Shown here piece after piece: positions 9,527 through 20,053 of a stretch of 64,000 nt of DNA (the first letter of the stretch is position 1; each line of letters begins with the position of its first letter). A program made the translations under genes and the position numbers. The notes beneath the pieces are model-generated. The model saw only the letters and a program-made list of their open reading frames with translations. It had not been told where the DNA came from and ran no database searches. The stretch covers positions 100,936,433 through 101,000,432 of the forward strand of contig CM068384.1 in the NCBI GenBank assembly GCA_034770075.1. The letters run 5' to 3'. Origin of the DNA: Aralia elata (taxonomy: Eukaryota > Streptophyta > Magnoliopsida > Apiales > Araliaceae).

Positions 9527-11609
9527 ATGGCCGCCGCCAATACTTCATCCCAATCCAAAGCTGAGATCAAAACCCAGAAGATGATCAGAGAGTACATAAA
9601 TGAAGAAATCTATGCCCACATCAACACTACCTCCACCATCAGACCTCAAGATCTCAATGGAATACGAGAGTAATATCGTATTCTGACCACCTACGATATC
9701 CGAGCCCCCCTCCATGTCGAACAAATGTACCATCGGCCTGACGGGTGAACTGCCATCTCCCTTAGTGCCCTCAAATATGGGGTACGCCTCCCCTTTCACG
9801 CCTTTATCATCTCCCTCCTAAGGTTCATCGGAGTCAGCTTCGCCCAACTGGTGCCGAACTCCTACATCCACATTATCTCTTTCATCGCCTTATGCCATGA
9901 ACTCAAAATCACTCCCACCATCGACTTCTTCTTCACCTTATTCTCCATGAGCCGATCCAGGGAATCCAGGTTCTGGCAGATATATAAACAACAAAGCAAA
10001 GGAATCGAGAAACGCCCTCTTATGAAGACCCCCTCAAGCAACATAGGATGACATTCACTATGGTTCTTCATCAAAGCCCCTAACATCCGCGAAATTCCTG
10101 ACTAGGTCGAAGCCTCTAGATCGAATGTAGCCATCAGAGAGCTACCTCACGCCCATCTTCACGAACTAGTCAAACTCATCGAAAAGCTGTCGAAGAAGGA
10201 ATGGGACCTTGAGCTCTTGAGCAACCAATCCTGGTTGTATGATCACAAACGTAAGTTCTAAACCCTTTGATTTAATTCGTACTATTTCGAATTTCCCATC
10301 TAATATAGATCTTAACTCGTACAATTTCTCCTATCAAGCCGACCCTAATCACTGACGTCAGCCAAACGTCTATCGATCCTACTGAAGAAACAATTCATCC
10401 ACCAAAACTAACCGAAACCCCTCCCCTAATCCAACCAATCACCGCAATCCCGATGTCATAAACTTCCTCATCTTCCATCATCCCCATTACCAGCTTTACC
10501 AAAAAGAGCATTCTAGATATCCCTCCTTCCGAGAGGACCACCATTCTGTAAGCGAAAAGAAGGCATCAAGTGAAGACTACCAAACAAAACCCTTCACTCG
10601 AAGCAGAACAAAACATTCAGATCGACCCACCAACTTCCGAAGCCCCGCAACCAGAGAATCAAAAAGAACCCGAAGACTCCCCTTCCGAACCTCCAGCCAA
10701 AAAATAACACTCAGATAACGCCTCTGACCACCAATCTCCTCTACCATCACCCCAACGTCCTTCCCCAACTTTCGACTGCATCTAGAGAGTGCCTACCTTG
10801 GCATTGTTACAGCCCCAAAGCCCGGAAGACTTCCCAATCAACCTCTTTAACCACTTCGTGCTTCCCGGAGATGATAAAAAATTCGAAGGAGCAAGTCTCC
10901 GAGAACTCGTAAACTCTAATGCACTGAATCTTAGTCGGGTAAATATCTCTGGTCTATTCTGTCCTCCGAATTCACATATTAAATTTATTATCTAACCCAT
11001 CTTTCCTCTACTCCTAGGCCGCTGTTATTACCAGCCGACTCCTACGTCAACTAACCTAGGCCGAAGAAAGAGAGGAGGAGCAAGAAGTCGAAGTCGTTCA
11101 TCAAAAGTCGACTCTCGAAGCTGCAATGGCCGGCTGGGAGAAAGAGAAGAACCTACACGCCAATGCCACCCTTCGTTGTGATGAACTCGAGGTCGAACTG
11201 AAGAAAGTCCAGGAGGAAGCTGCCGAAGGCGAGAAACGTCGTTTGGCGATTTTGAAAAACTACAAAGACAAGAAGAACGAGTGCGGTGCACTGATGGTTG
11301 ACAACACAGCTTTGCAGAGAAAACTTGAGTCTACTGAAACAAAGCTCGGAATGTCTGTTGAGGCTCACAACACTTTAGAAAAAAAGTTCAACAGTTATAA
11401 GGCGTTAGGTCCTCCACTGACCGAAGCCATCAAACAACAGATCATTCCAAGAGTACCGAAGGTCCCCCGAGCTGACGAATGAAGTGTTACAATAGTTTAA
11501 TCTCGGCTATCAGATTGTTCGGGACAAAGACAAAGGAAAGATGAGCTCAATCCATCTCAATGCAGACTTTTTGGACACTTGGGATGACAAAGTCGAGGCC
11601 TAAAACGAA
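9527..11609 (+). pseudogene. Antisense ORF of a Tat-type retrotransposon (putative gypsy-type transposon protein)
   Basis: This lies on the strand opposite gag-pol, between integrase and the 3' LTR, where Tat elements often carry an antisense ORF. It starts at an ATG with good context (CAATCAATGGCC) and encodes M-A-A-A-N-T-S-S. One frame continues to about 10260 through a domain resembling Pfam PF04195 ('putative gypsy type transposon'), with ISLSALKYGVRLPFHAF and FIALCHELKITPT. The frame is broken by TAA, TGA, TGA and TAG. A likely intron follows (GTAAGT at about 10252, ending near 10338). Then come a Ser/Pro-rich part, a second probable intron near 10940-11018, and a coiled-coil segment (about 11050-11480) rich in E, K and L. 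A C-terminal stretch in another frame ends at about 11609. The biochemical role is unknown. Confidence 0.7.
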
Positions 11610-11895
11610 CTCCCTCCTCCAAAACAGATTTTTGTAATAACTTAGTATGCAATTAATTTATCCATGTACATATATTAAACATCAATGAAAATATCAATTT
11701 TATGAGCAAATCTGAAGTGTTCTCATTAAATATCATCATAAAATTACAGAGTCATAAGAAACTACTTAACATGCACTACTGATAATATTTTCTAAGTCTC
11801 CCAGCATGCCAATTATTTTTGACTTCTGTCTCATCCATTGCTTGAAGCCGATATGTACCTGGCTTTGGCACTTCAATAACCTCATAAGGTCCCTC

Positions 11896-14800
11896 CTAAT
11901 TGGGTATTAGCTTTCCGAGGCATTGGGGCATCAACGCCTCCACCTCTTGGAGGACTAGATCTCCAACTTCAAATCTCCTCAACCTTACTCCTTTATTATA
12001 GTGCCTGGTCGTTCTCCTCTGGTAGACTGCTAGCCTTGCCAAGGCCGACTCCCGAACCTCCTCCAATAAGTCAAGATTAAGGCGAAGGCCTTCATCGTTG
12101 TACAACTCCTTATACTGACTAACCTGAAGCGAAGGAGAACTAATCTCAACTGGAATTAAGGTATTAGTCCCATAGGCTACTCTGTATGGCGAATCACCCG
12201 TCGTAGTCCGAGGAATAGTCTGATACGCCCATAGAACACTGAGTAAGTCCTCGGGCGACCTCCCTTTTGCTTCATCCAATCTCCTTTTAATTCCGTTAAG
12301 TAGAGTTCTATTAGTGACTTCCACTTGACCATTAGACTGAGGATGAGCAACCGAAGTCTTCCGATACTGTATGCCCAAATCCTTTAAGAATTCTTCGAAC
12401 TTCGAACCAACAAACTGTCTACCGTTGTCCGACACCACAACCACAAGAATCCCGAAGCGACAAACCATGAACTCCTTGAGAAACTTGAGGCATTCTTACT
12501 CTATGATAGTCTGAAATGGCTTGGCCTCTACCCACTTAGTCATGTAATCAATAGCCACCCCCACAAAGCTGACCTACCCTTTTGCCTTTAGCAATGGACC
12601 CAAAATATCAATCCTTCATACTACAAATGGGATCGAAGACAAGACCGAGAACAGTTCTTCGGGCGGTTGATGAGGAATTGGACTATTCAACTGACATTTA
12701 GGACACTTCTGAACATACTCCTTAGCTTCCTTAAAAATAGTAGGCCAGTAGTAACCCTGTCGAAGCACCTTGTATGCCAAAGCCTTTGCTCCCATGTGAT
12801 CTCCATAAATCCCCTCATGAACTTCCTGAAGTACATACTCCGCTTCAGATGGAACTAAACACTTCAAAGGCGAGGAGTATACACGCCTATACAAATCACC
12901 ATCGATCAATATAAAATTTGAGCTTCTGTACTTTATCTTCTTTGCCAGTATCTGATCCGAAGGCAATTCACCATCGGCAAGGTAACTTGTGTATGGCGTC
13001 ATCCAATAATCTGAGCATTCCACCACCAATGCCTCTAATCCTTGAATGCTTGGACACTCCAAAACCTCCAAATACATCGACCCACTGAAAGTACCTATAT
13101 CTGAAGCAGCTAGCTTGGACAATGCATCGACAATGGTATTATCGGACCGATCGACCCTTTGAAAAGTGAATGAACTGAAGTACTGCGACCGATCTTTGAC
13201 TTCGGCTAGATACTTGGACATCCTTGCCCCCCGGGCCTCATACTCCCCTGATATCTACTTGACCACTAGTTGAGAATCGCTGAAGATGACTAACCTCTGC
13301 ACCTCTAAACTCTTTGCCAACCGTAGCCCAGCCAGAATGACTTCATACTCAGCCTCGTTGTTGGTCGCCCTGAATCCAAACCGAATGGCCTGTTGAACCT
13401 TGAATCCCTTTGGACTTGTCAAAATCACCCCTGCACCACTGGTATCCAAAGTTGAAGACTCATCTACATACAGCGTCCAAGAAGTCTGAGCCTGCCGAAG
13501 CTCCGAGATTGACCCAACCACCACTTCCGCTTGATCGATAGAGTCAGACTCAGAGAAAGAACATTCCACCACAAAGTCGGCCAAGGCCTGGCCTTTAATA
13601 GCCGTCCAAGGATGATACTCCAACACAAACTGAGTTAGCTCCATAGCCCATTCTGCAAGCCGACCCAAAAATTCAGGCTTATTCAATATCTTCTTCAAAG
13701 GTTGATCCGTATACACGACTATTAATCTTCCCTGAAAATAGTGTCGAAACTTCCGACTGGCTATAACCAAGGCATAGGCAAATTTCTCCAAGTTTGGGTA
13801 CCTCATTTTAGCATCCTAAAGAGCGTGATTTACATAGTAAACGGGGAACTATTTTTCTCCCGTTTCCCGAACCAGTACTGCTCCGACCGCCATCGAGCTT
13901 GCTGCCAAATATAAATACAGAGGTTCTAAAGGGACCGGCTTCATCCGTAGAGGCGCTGAAGATAAATATTTCTTTATTCCCTGAAAGTCATCCTCGTACT
14001 CCGAAGTCCACTGGAAAGTCTTCTCATTCTTCGGCCCCTTCAAAGTATCAAAAAACGGCAAACATCGCTTTGCCGATTTGGACATAAACCTTCTCAAAGC
14101 TGCTATCCGACCTATCAACCATTACACATCTTTAATTGTTTGAGTAGACTTCATGTACAGAATAACCTTAATCTTCTCAAGATTTGCTTCAATCCCTCTT
14201 TTACTGACCAAATACCCTAGGAATTTGCCCGAACCGAGGCCAAATGTGCACTTCGTCGGGTTCAGCCGAATGTTGTAGTATCTAACCATTTGAAAATAAT
14301 CCTCCAGGTCATCCAGATACTGTCGAAAGGATATGCTCTTGACTATCATATCATCCACATAGACATCCATGCTTCGGCTTAACTGCTTTCGAAACACGTA
14401 GTTCATCATCCTCTGGTAAGTGGCTCTGACATTTAGCAGTTCGAAGGTCATCTTCTTGTAAGCATAGATCGCCTGATGTGTTATAAATGCCGTCTTCGAG
14501 ATATCCTTCTTGTATATGGAAATCTGATTGTATCCCGAAACGACATCCTTGAAGCTCAAAAATGCGTACCCCGAAGTGGCATCGATCAACTGGTCAATGT
14601 ATGGGAGTGGGTAAAGTCTTTCAGACACACCTTGTTCAGATCAGTATAGTCGATGCAAATCCTCCACTTCCCGTTTTGCTTCTGAACTAATACCATGTTT
14701 GCCAACCACTCGGGGTAGTCGATCTCATATATAAAATCGGCCGCTAACATCTTGGCGACCTCATCATCAATAATCTTTTGCCATTCAGGGGCAAAAATCC

Positions 14801-16018
14801 TCCTCTTCTGTCTCACTGGCTTCTTAGTAGGATCTACATTCAGTTTATGCAGAACAACTTTCTCATCGATTCTTGACATATCACTGGGCTCCCATGCAAA
14901 AATATCCGTGTACACCTGAAGCAGCTCGATCAAACCCGTTCTGAAGGGCTCCAGCAGATCTAAACCAATTTTTATTGTCTTATCTTTCTTTCCCGGGATC
15001 AGCTCAATGTCTTCGGTTTCCTCAGCTGGTAAGGCAAGTGGTTCTGTGCTTCTTTCAGTAAAGGGTTCAGCCTCAATCGCCATTGTTTGCTTCGGTTTAC
15101 ACCTCCCGACAACTGAAGATATCAAAGAGTTCGTATAACACCTTCGAGCCATATCCAAATCACCCTTGACTTCGCCAACTTCGTTCGGCGTGGGGAACTT
15201 TATCTTAAAGTGTGGAATGGAGGTCACCGCTTGTGGCGCCATCAACGTCGGTCGTCCTAAAATAACATTGTAAGTAGAATCCACATGCACAACAAAGAAC
15301 CTGATGTTGACCTCCACCTGCTAAGGAGTTGTTCCAAAAATGACTGGCAATTCGATGGTTCCTGTTACCCGAACCGGATCGTTGCCAAACCCATATAACG
15401 GAGGTTCCTGCCCGACCTCCATCTTCCTTCCTCCCAGATCTAGCCTCTGGTAAGCGTGGGCGTACAATATGTCAACAGAGGAGCCGTTGTCAATCATGAT
15501 CCGTCTCATGTGATAGCCAAAGCTCCCTCATGCGGCTCGATCGATTCTGATGGGTAATCCTCGTCGGTGAATGATATCACAGTGCTGGGATAAGGCTGTT
15601 CCCTTCTTGCAGGCTGTTCAGACACCACCATAACCGAATCCAAGACGCCCCGCCTTTTCTTTCCAAGGACCTTCCCAACCGAATCGCCTGTTATCACATC
15701 TACCACACCTCGAACTATCGGGACCGGTTCATTTTGAGGCTTTGGGTTCTGTTGAGTGTTGTTATTGGTCGTCGTTCTTCCTGAAGCCCCTTGACCCGCA
15801 ACGAACTGAACTAACTCCCCGTTCTACATATTCTTCTCAATTAATGATTTTAGATTTCTGCAATCCTCAGTGGAGTGCCCAGTGGTCTGATGATAGTCAT
15901 AGTATTTCTTTTGGTTTCCCTGATCTCGATGAGTACTGTTCGGACAAGGTTCAAAATATGGTTTATCTCTCATATGCTCCAACATCGTTGCTCGATCTAT
16001 ATTGAGACGGGTGAACAC
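11896..16018 (-). pseudogene. Ty3 Tat-lineage pol polyprotein (PR-RT-RH-aRH-IN), disabled
   Basis: Domains in minus-strand order: a zinc-knuckle-like gag end (about 16018-15824, YYDYHQTTGHSTEDC), aspartic protease (15509-15321, active site IDNGSSVDIL), reverse transcriptase (about 15100-14122, with PEWLANMVLVQKQNGKWRIC and the catalytic YVDDM), RNase H (about 14118-13600), a second archaeal-type RNase H (about 13500-13050, LYVDES, NNEAEYE, FSDSQLVV), and integrase. Integrase has an HHCC zinc finger (about 12800-12670), a core with AIDYMTKWVEA and VSDNGRQF, and a basic C-terminus. In-frame stops sit near 14120, 13850, 13810, 13255, 12615, 12560 and 12480. Frameshifts occur near 15507 and 14610. 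Most stops I checked fit C-to-T or G-to-A changes in Gln or Trp codons. Not functional. Confidence 0.88.
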
Positions 16019-16452
16019 CTTGCCGACTTTTCTATTCGGAAAAGGGGGTCGTCCTCCTCCCGAACCCCCATTAAATTTTTTCTTCAGCAGGTCGTTTGTT
16101 TTGTTATTGTTATCTGATCTGGAGTAATTGTCCGATCCCGATCTCTCGGTTTTTCTATCGCGTGGGCTTTAGACTACTCATGGCCTCCTCGATCGCAATT
16201 ACCTTTTCTGCCCTATCATAGGCTTCGGCCAAATCTTTTGGGGCATCAAACATCATATCCTCCACCAGCTTCTTTGATTTTACTACATCCAACCCCGTGG
16301 TGAAGTGTCACGGCTCCGGCCGCCTCTCTGAACCGTTGCACGTACTGGCTTAACGTCTCGCTCGAGTACTACCGAATCTTCATTAAAGAGGCCGTTGACT
16401 TTCCCCTCCTTTTGTTACTCCCGAACCGACCGTGAAATCTGCAGAGCTCCTT

Positions 16453-17544
16453 TCATGATGAAATCGAGTTCGGGGCCAAAGATGTCATCCACTGCCGAGC
16501 TTCCTTCCTCAAGGTTGTAATGAACATCTGGCATTTGGCGACATCGGAGTAGTCATAATAACTCATCAGCCAGTCATACGTCTGGCTATGATTAAACGGG
16601 TCTCCTGTTCCGTCATAGTTCTTCATGTGCGGGACCTTCTTGCTTGGGTCGGCCTGAACCCGATTGATTTCTGGGGAGAATGGCGAGGTTGAATTCAATG
16701 GCGCCTCTTTCCCCTGGTTAACTGTTGCGAGCACCCTCTCCAGCTCCGCAACCCTCCAGGCTAAAGCCTCGGGATCTCCTGTTTGAGGGGATGACTCAAG
16801 CCTATCCCTGTTCATCCGGGCTAATGTCGCACGAATTTCTATTTGTGTGGATGAATTTCGCCTATCCCCGACCTTCCGGGCTAATGTCGCGGGAACTTCT
16901 GTCTGTGGGGACGAATCATGCATATCCCCATCCCGATCAGGAGAGACCCTCTGCCTTCTTCGCTCGGATTTTCCCCTGCTTTCACTGCTTACCTTTTGTG
17001 AGCAGCTTTGACGCCTGCTCTTATCAAGGGATCAACTTCGTTGCCTGATCCTTCTTTCCCGAGAGCGACTCCTGAGCCTGCTCCTTTCATGCCTAGGACC
17101 GTCCGAACGATAAGTCCTGGATTGGTCTCCTGGCGAATATTCTCGACGCCGATGAAGACTGGAGGAAACTTTTTCTCCATCTAACAGAGTCGCCAGCTGC
17201 TTATCCAACTCTTTCTGTTGAAGGCGTATGACTTCTACGACGTCTTTTCGCCGTTGCGTCCTTCTGACCAGTATGGTCTCCCTTTCGTCACGACTCTGAC
17301 CCGACCTAGAATTCTGATCTTCGACACGGCTATCATAACTCGACGTCTTTCGAGTAGTTGAAAATTTTCTCTTTACGATCGTCGTCCGTGGATTGGTTGG
17401 GCCCACAGAATGACTTTGGGGGCCCAATCTGTCTGAAATACTCTTTGACGGTCCCAACCTATCTTTGACCGAGCCTCTGGGTTGGGAAGGACCAACCATA
17501 GATTCACCATGCGCCGACACCATCTTTGCCTTACTTGACACCAT
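16453..17544 (-). pseudogene. Ty3 Tat-lineage gag, disabled
   Basis: The first ATG after the primer site is at 17544. The N-terminal part (to 17032) is basic and Arg/Ser-rich, and ends in RSRSRERRIRQRS before a stop. The second part (16923-16453) starts with three 20-residue repeats (S-S-P-Q-T-x-x-P-x-A-L-A-R), encoded by the 60-bp DNA unit also found in element A. It then has a retrotransposon gag core with NYDGTGDPFNHSQTYDWLMS and CQMFITTLRKEARQW. The stop at 17032 and a frame change after 16453 separate it from the zinc-knuckle and protease part. Confidence 0.82.
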
Positions 17545-17596
17545 TATTTGTGATCAGAAAGTATTGAGTGATTGAAAATTATCTAACACTAAAGGG

Positions 17597-17614
17597 CCCT
17601 CCTTCTAGTGCCAA
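17597..17614 (-). promoter_or_regulatory. Primer binding site of element B
   Basis: The minus strand reads T then TGGCACTAGAAGGAGGGC directly after the 5' LTR end (TTAACA). The single T spacer matters for the junction analysis in the findings. The tRNA is not identified. Confidence 0.7.
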
Positions 17615-18109
17615 TGTTAACTCCAAGATTCGTCCACATGCCCAATCGCCAAATTGCGCGTCCAATCCTGCATAGAAACGAAACCACACTCAGAAAGCTG
17701 ACGGTTTTCGCCGCTGGGAGATAGCTCCGGTGTGCGAATAAGTACATACTGAACAAGGTTTAACAATGGAGGCTTAATGCTTTAGTGCTAAAAAAGATGA
17801 TTACCTGTGAATTAAGGTTTAACCTTGTATTTATATTAATCACACCATCAACTTCATGCCCGTCCCCGTATGAAAATAAAACTCCTCATTAGGTTAGATA
17901 CCATAATGGAATTAAACTCAATCTCCTTAAAGGAAGAAAGTCGAGTTGTATTATGACATTTTCTTTAGAAGTTGAAAATTAAATATAGTTAGGAATCCTT
18001 GACTCTATAATATTCTCCCACTATCCCAACAAAATCCTACATGGGAACATTCCTCCACGTGGACCATGGCCCACCGAATCTATTGGGCTCAAATAAACAC
18101 ACCCCAACA
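17615..18109 (-). repeat. 5' LTR of element B
   Basis: A 495-bp direct repeat of 8714-9186 with ends TGTTAACTCC...CCCCAACA. The next 5 bp (18110-18114) are CTCCC, pairing with CTCCT left of element A at 5448. Confidence 0.85.
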
Positions 18110-18433
18110 CTCCCCAAGTCTGGTTTGACTTTTAAACTGTATTTTGCATATATATATTTCTAGAATTTTAATATTAAATGTCAATACTGTATTATTTTTA
18201 TTTGGGAAAAGAATTATTGAACCGTGACTGGTTGAAACTAGAATGATAGGTAAGTTTGCCCCTTTAAAGGGCCAGAGTTATTAGGGGTGGAAAATTATGA
18301 AAAGAAGACGAAAGACATTAGTTGGTTCCCGGAAAATTATGGGTGGAGTTTTCCTTGACTTAAACCTTCATTTCTCTCCCTCTTTTTATACACAAAAAGA
18401 AGTTGATATTTTTTAATCTAAATCATCTTAGAC
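18110..18433 (+). promoter_or_regulatory. Promoter and 5' leader of receptor-kinase gene 1
   Basis: The proximal 200 bp match those of genes 2 and 3. They share CTGGTTGAAACTAG, a perfect 12-bp palindrome CCCTTTAAAGGG (18260-18271), GTGGAAAATTATGAAAAG, a pyrimidine-rich CATTTCTCTCCCTC, a TATA-like TTTATAC (about 18385-18391), and AATCATCTTAGAC before the ATG. The palindrome holds AAAG cores on both strands, the kind of site that DOF factors bind. Element B lies directly upstream of this block. Confidence 0.6.
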
Positions 18434-20053
18434 ATGGCTTATGCCCCTCTTCATCTCCTCTGCCTATTAGCATTTGTCTTGCCAATTTCAATTGTTGCTC
18501 AAGATAATATATGTTCTGCTATTGTTAATATAGGTAGAGGATTTTGTGGGTTTAACAGTATTTGCAGACTTGATGCTTCTGGAAGGCCAATCTGTGAATG
18601 CCCACAAAGTTATTCCTTACGTGATCCAAATGATAAGAATGGCGACTGCAAGCCGAATTTCATTCAAACCTGTGATGATAAAGGCTCGAGTTCTGCTGAA
18701 GATTTGTACGATTTTGTCGTGCTCAATGATACTAATTGGCCAGATTCTGATTATGAGCACGTGGATCCAATTTCTGAATCAGATTGCAGAAAGTCTTGTT
18801 TGGATGATTGTTTTTGCGCTGTTGCAATTTACGGAGGTACTGGATGTTGGAAAAAGAGGCAACCTATCTCAAATGGGAGGAAGGAGAGGGGAGCGAAGGC
18901 TTTACTAAAATTTAGAAAAGGTGATCCTCCACAAAGTCCTCGGGATTATCCCATTCAACACGAGAAGAAGGACCAAGACACTTTGATCCTTGTGGGATCA
19001 GTGCTTCTAGGCAGTTCGGTATTTGTCAATTTTATATTGGTTGGTGCTGCTTGCTTTGGCTTCTCCTGCATCTACCACAAGAAAACCAAAAAGCTTCAAT
19101 CAACTAATACCATTGTGGAAACCAATCTGTGCTGTTTTACCTATAAAGAGCTAGTAGAAGCCACAAATGGGTTCAATGAAGAATTGGGAAGGGGTTCTTT
19201 TGGCATAGTTTACAAAGGGGTAATTCCGATGCTTTCTACAAATAATATTGTTGCTGTGAAGAAACTAGACAGGGTGGTTCAAGATGGTGAGAAGGAATTC
19301 AAAGCGGAGGTTAATGCGATTGCCCAAACTCATCACAAGAATTTGGTTCGATTGCTTGGATTTTGTGAGGACGGAGAGCATGGTCTACTCGTTTACGAGT
19401 ATATGGCTAATGGCACTTTAGCAGACTTTCTGTTTGGAGTTAACAAACCTAGTTGGAAACAGAGGAGCAGTATTGCTTTGGGGATTGCGAGGGGGCTGGC
19501 GTACCTCCACGAAGAATGCAGCTCACAGATCATTCATTGCGATATAAAGCCTCATAATGTTCTTCTCGATGAATATCTCAATGCTCGGATTTCTGATTTC
19601 GGGTTGGCAAAACTCTTGATGATCAATCAGAGTAGAACCAATACTGCAATTAGAGGAACAAAAGGGTATGTTGCACCAGAATGGTTTAGAAACACTCCAA
19701 TAACTGTAAAAGTTGATGTATATAGCTTTGGTGTTTTGCTGTTGGAGATCATTTGTTGCCGACGAGGCTTGGAAGATATGGAAAGTAGGGGAGAGAAAGC
19801 TATTTTAACAGATTGGGCTTGGGATTGCTTTCAGGAAGGTAGATTGGTTGATTTAGTAGAAAATGACGAGGAGGCTGTCTTGAATGAGTTGGATAAGCTA
19901 GAGAGGTTTGTAATGGTTGGTATTTGGTGTATTCAAGAAGATCCATCTCAAAGGCCAAGCATGAGGAAGGTTATCCAGTTACTTGAAGGAGTTGTTGATG
20001 TTACAAAGCCCCCATGTCCATCTCCTACCACTTCTGATATCTACTGTAATTAG
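18434..20053 (+). CDS. G-type LECRK3-like receptor kinase lacking the lectin domain
   Basis: 539 aa, single exon. The signal peptide is residues 1-23. The bulb-type lectin region (about 261 residues in gene 2) is missing, so the mature protein starts at an EGF-like region (about 26-76, Cys 27, 38, 44, 54, 56, 72). A PAN/apple-like region (about 80-160, CRKSCLDDCFCAVAIY) and a transmembrane helix (about 184-214) follow. The Ser/Thr kinase (about 247-520) has GRGSFG at 252-257, Lys276, HCD at 368-370 (a non-RD type loop, with Cys in place of Arg) and DFG at 388-390. All key kinase residues are present, so a membrane kinase with a shortened ectodomain is plausible. The frame is open across the missing part, and the join (18503/18504) equals a GT-AG splice junction in genes 2 and 3. 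It could still be an expressed pseudogene. Confidence 0.88.
   Translation: MAYAPLHLLCLLAFVLPISIVAQDNICSAIVNIGRGFCGFNSICRLDASGRPICECPQSYSLRDPNDKNGDCKPNFIQTCDDKGSSSAEDLYDFVVLNDTNWPDSDYEHVDPISESDCRKSCLDDCFCAVAIYGGTGCWKKRQPISNGRKERGAKALLKFRKGDPPQSPRDYPIQHEKKDQDTLILVGSVLLGSSVFVNFILVGAACFGFSCIYHKKTKKLQSTNTIVETNLCCFTYKELVEATNGFNEELGRGSFGIVYKGVIPMLSTNNIVAVKKLDRVVQDGEKEFKAEVNAIAQTHHKNLVRLLGFCEDGEHGLLVYEYMANGTLADFLFGVNKPSWKQRSSIALGIARGLAYLHEECSSQIIHCDIKPHNVLLDEYLNARISDFGLAKLLMINQSRTNTAIRGTKGYVAPEWFRNTPITVKVDVYSFGVLLLEIICCRRGLEDMESRGEKAILTDWAWDCFQEGRLVDLVENDEEAVLNELDKLERFVMVGIWCIQEDPSQRPSMRKVIQLLEGVVDVTKPPCPSPTTSDIYCN

Larger units (their letters stand above)
8714..18109 (-). mobile_element. Ty3/gypsy element B, Tat lineage, decayed full-length copy
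   Basis: A 9.4-kb minus-strand element with LTRs at 17615-18109 (5') and 8714-9186 (3'). The order from the 5' end is primer site, gag (17544-16453), gag zinc-knuckle-like region and protease (about 16018-15321), reverse transcriptase, RNase H, a second RNase H and integrase (to 11896). Then comes a 2.7-kb region with an ORF on the opposite strand. The second RNase H and the antisense ORF are hallmarks of the Tat lineage of Ty3 elements. Many nonsense codons and several frameshifts make it inactive. Its LTRs differ in length (473 and 495 bp), so the copy is not recent. Confidence 0.9.
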
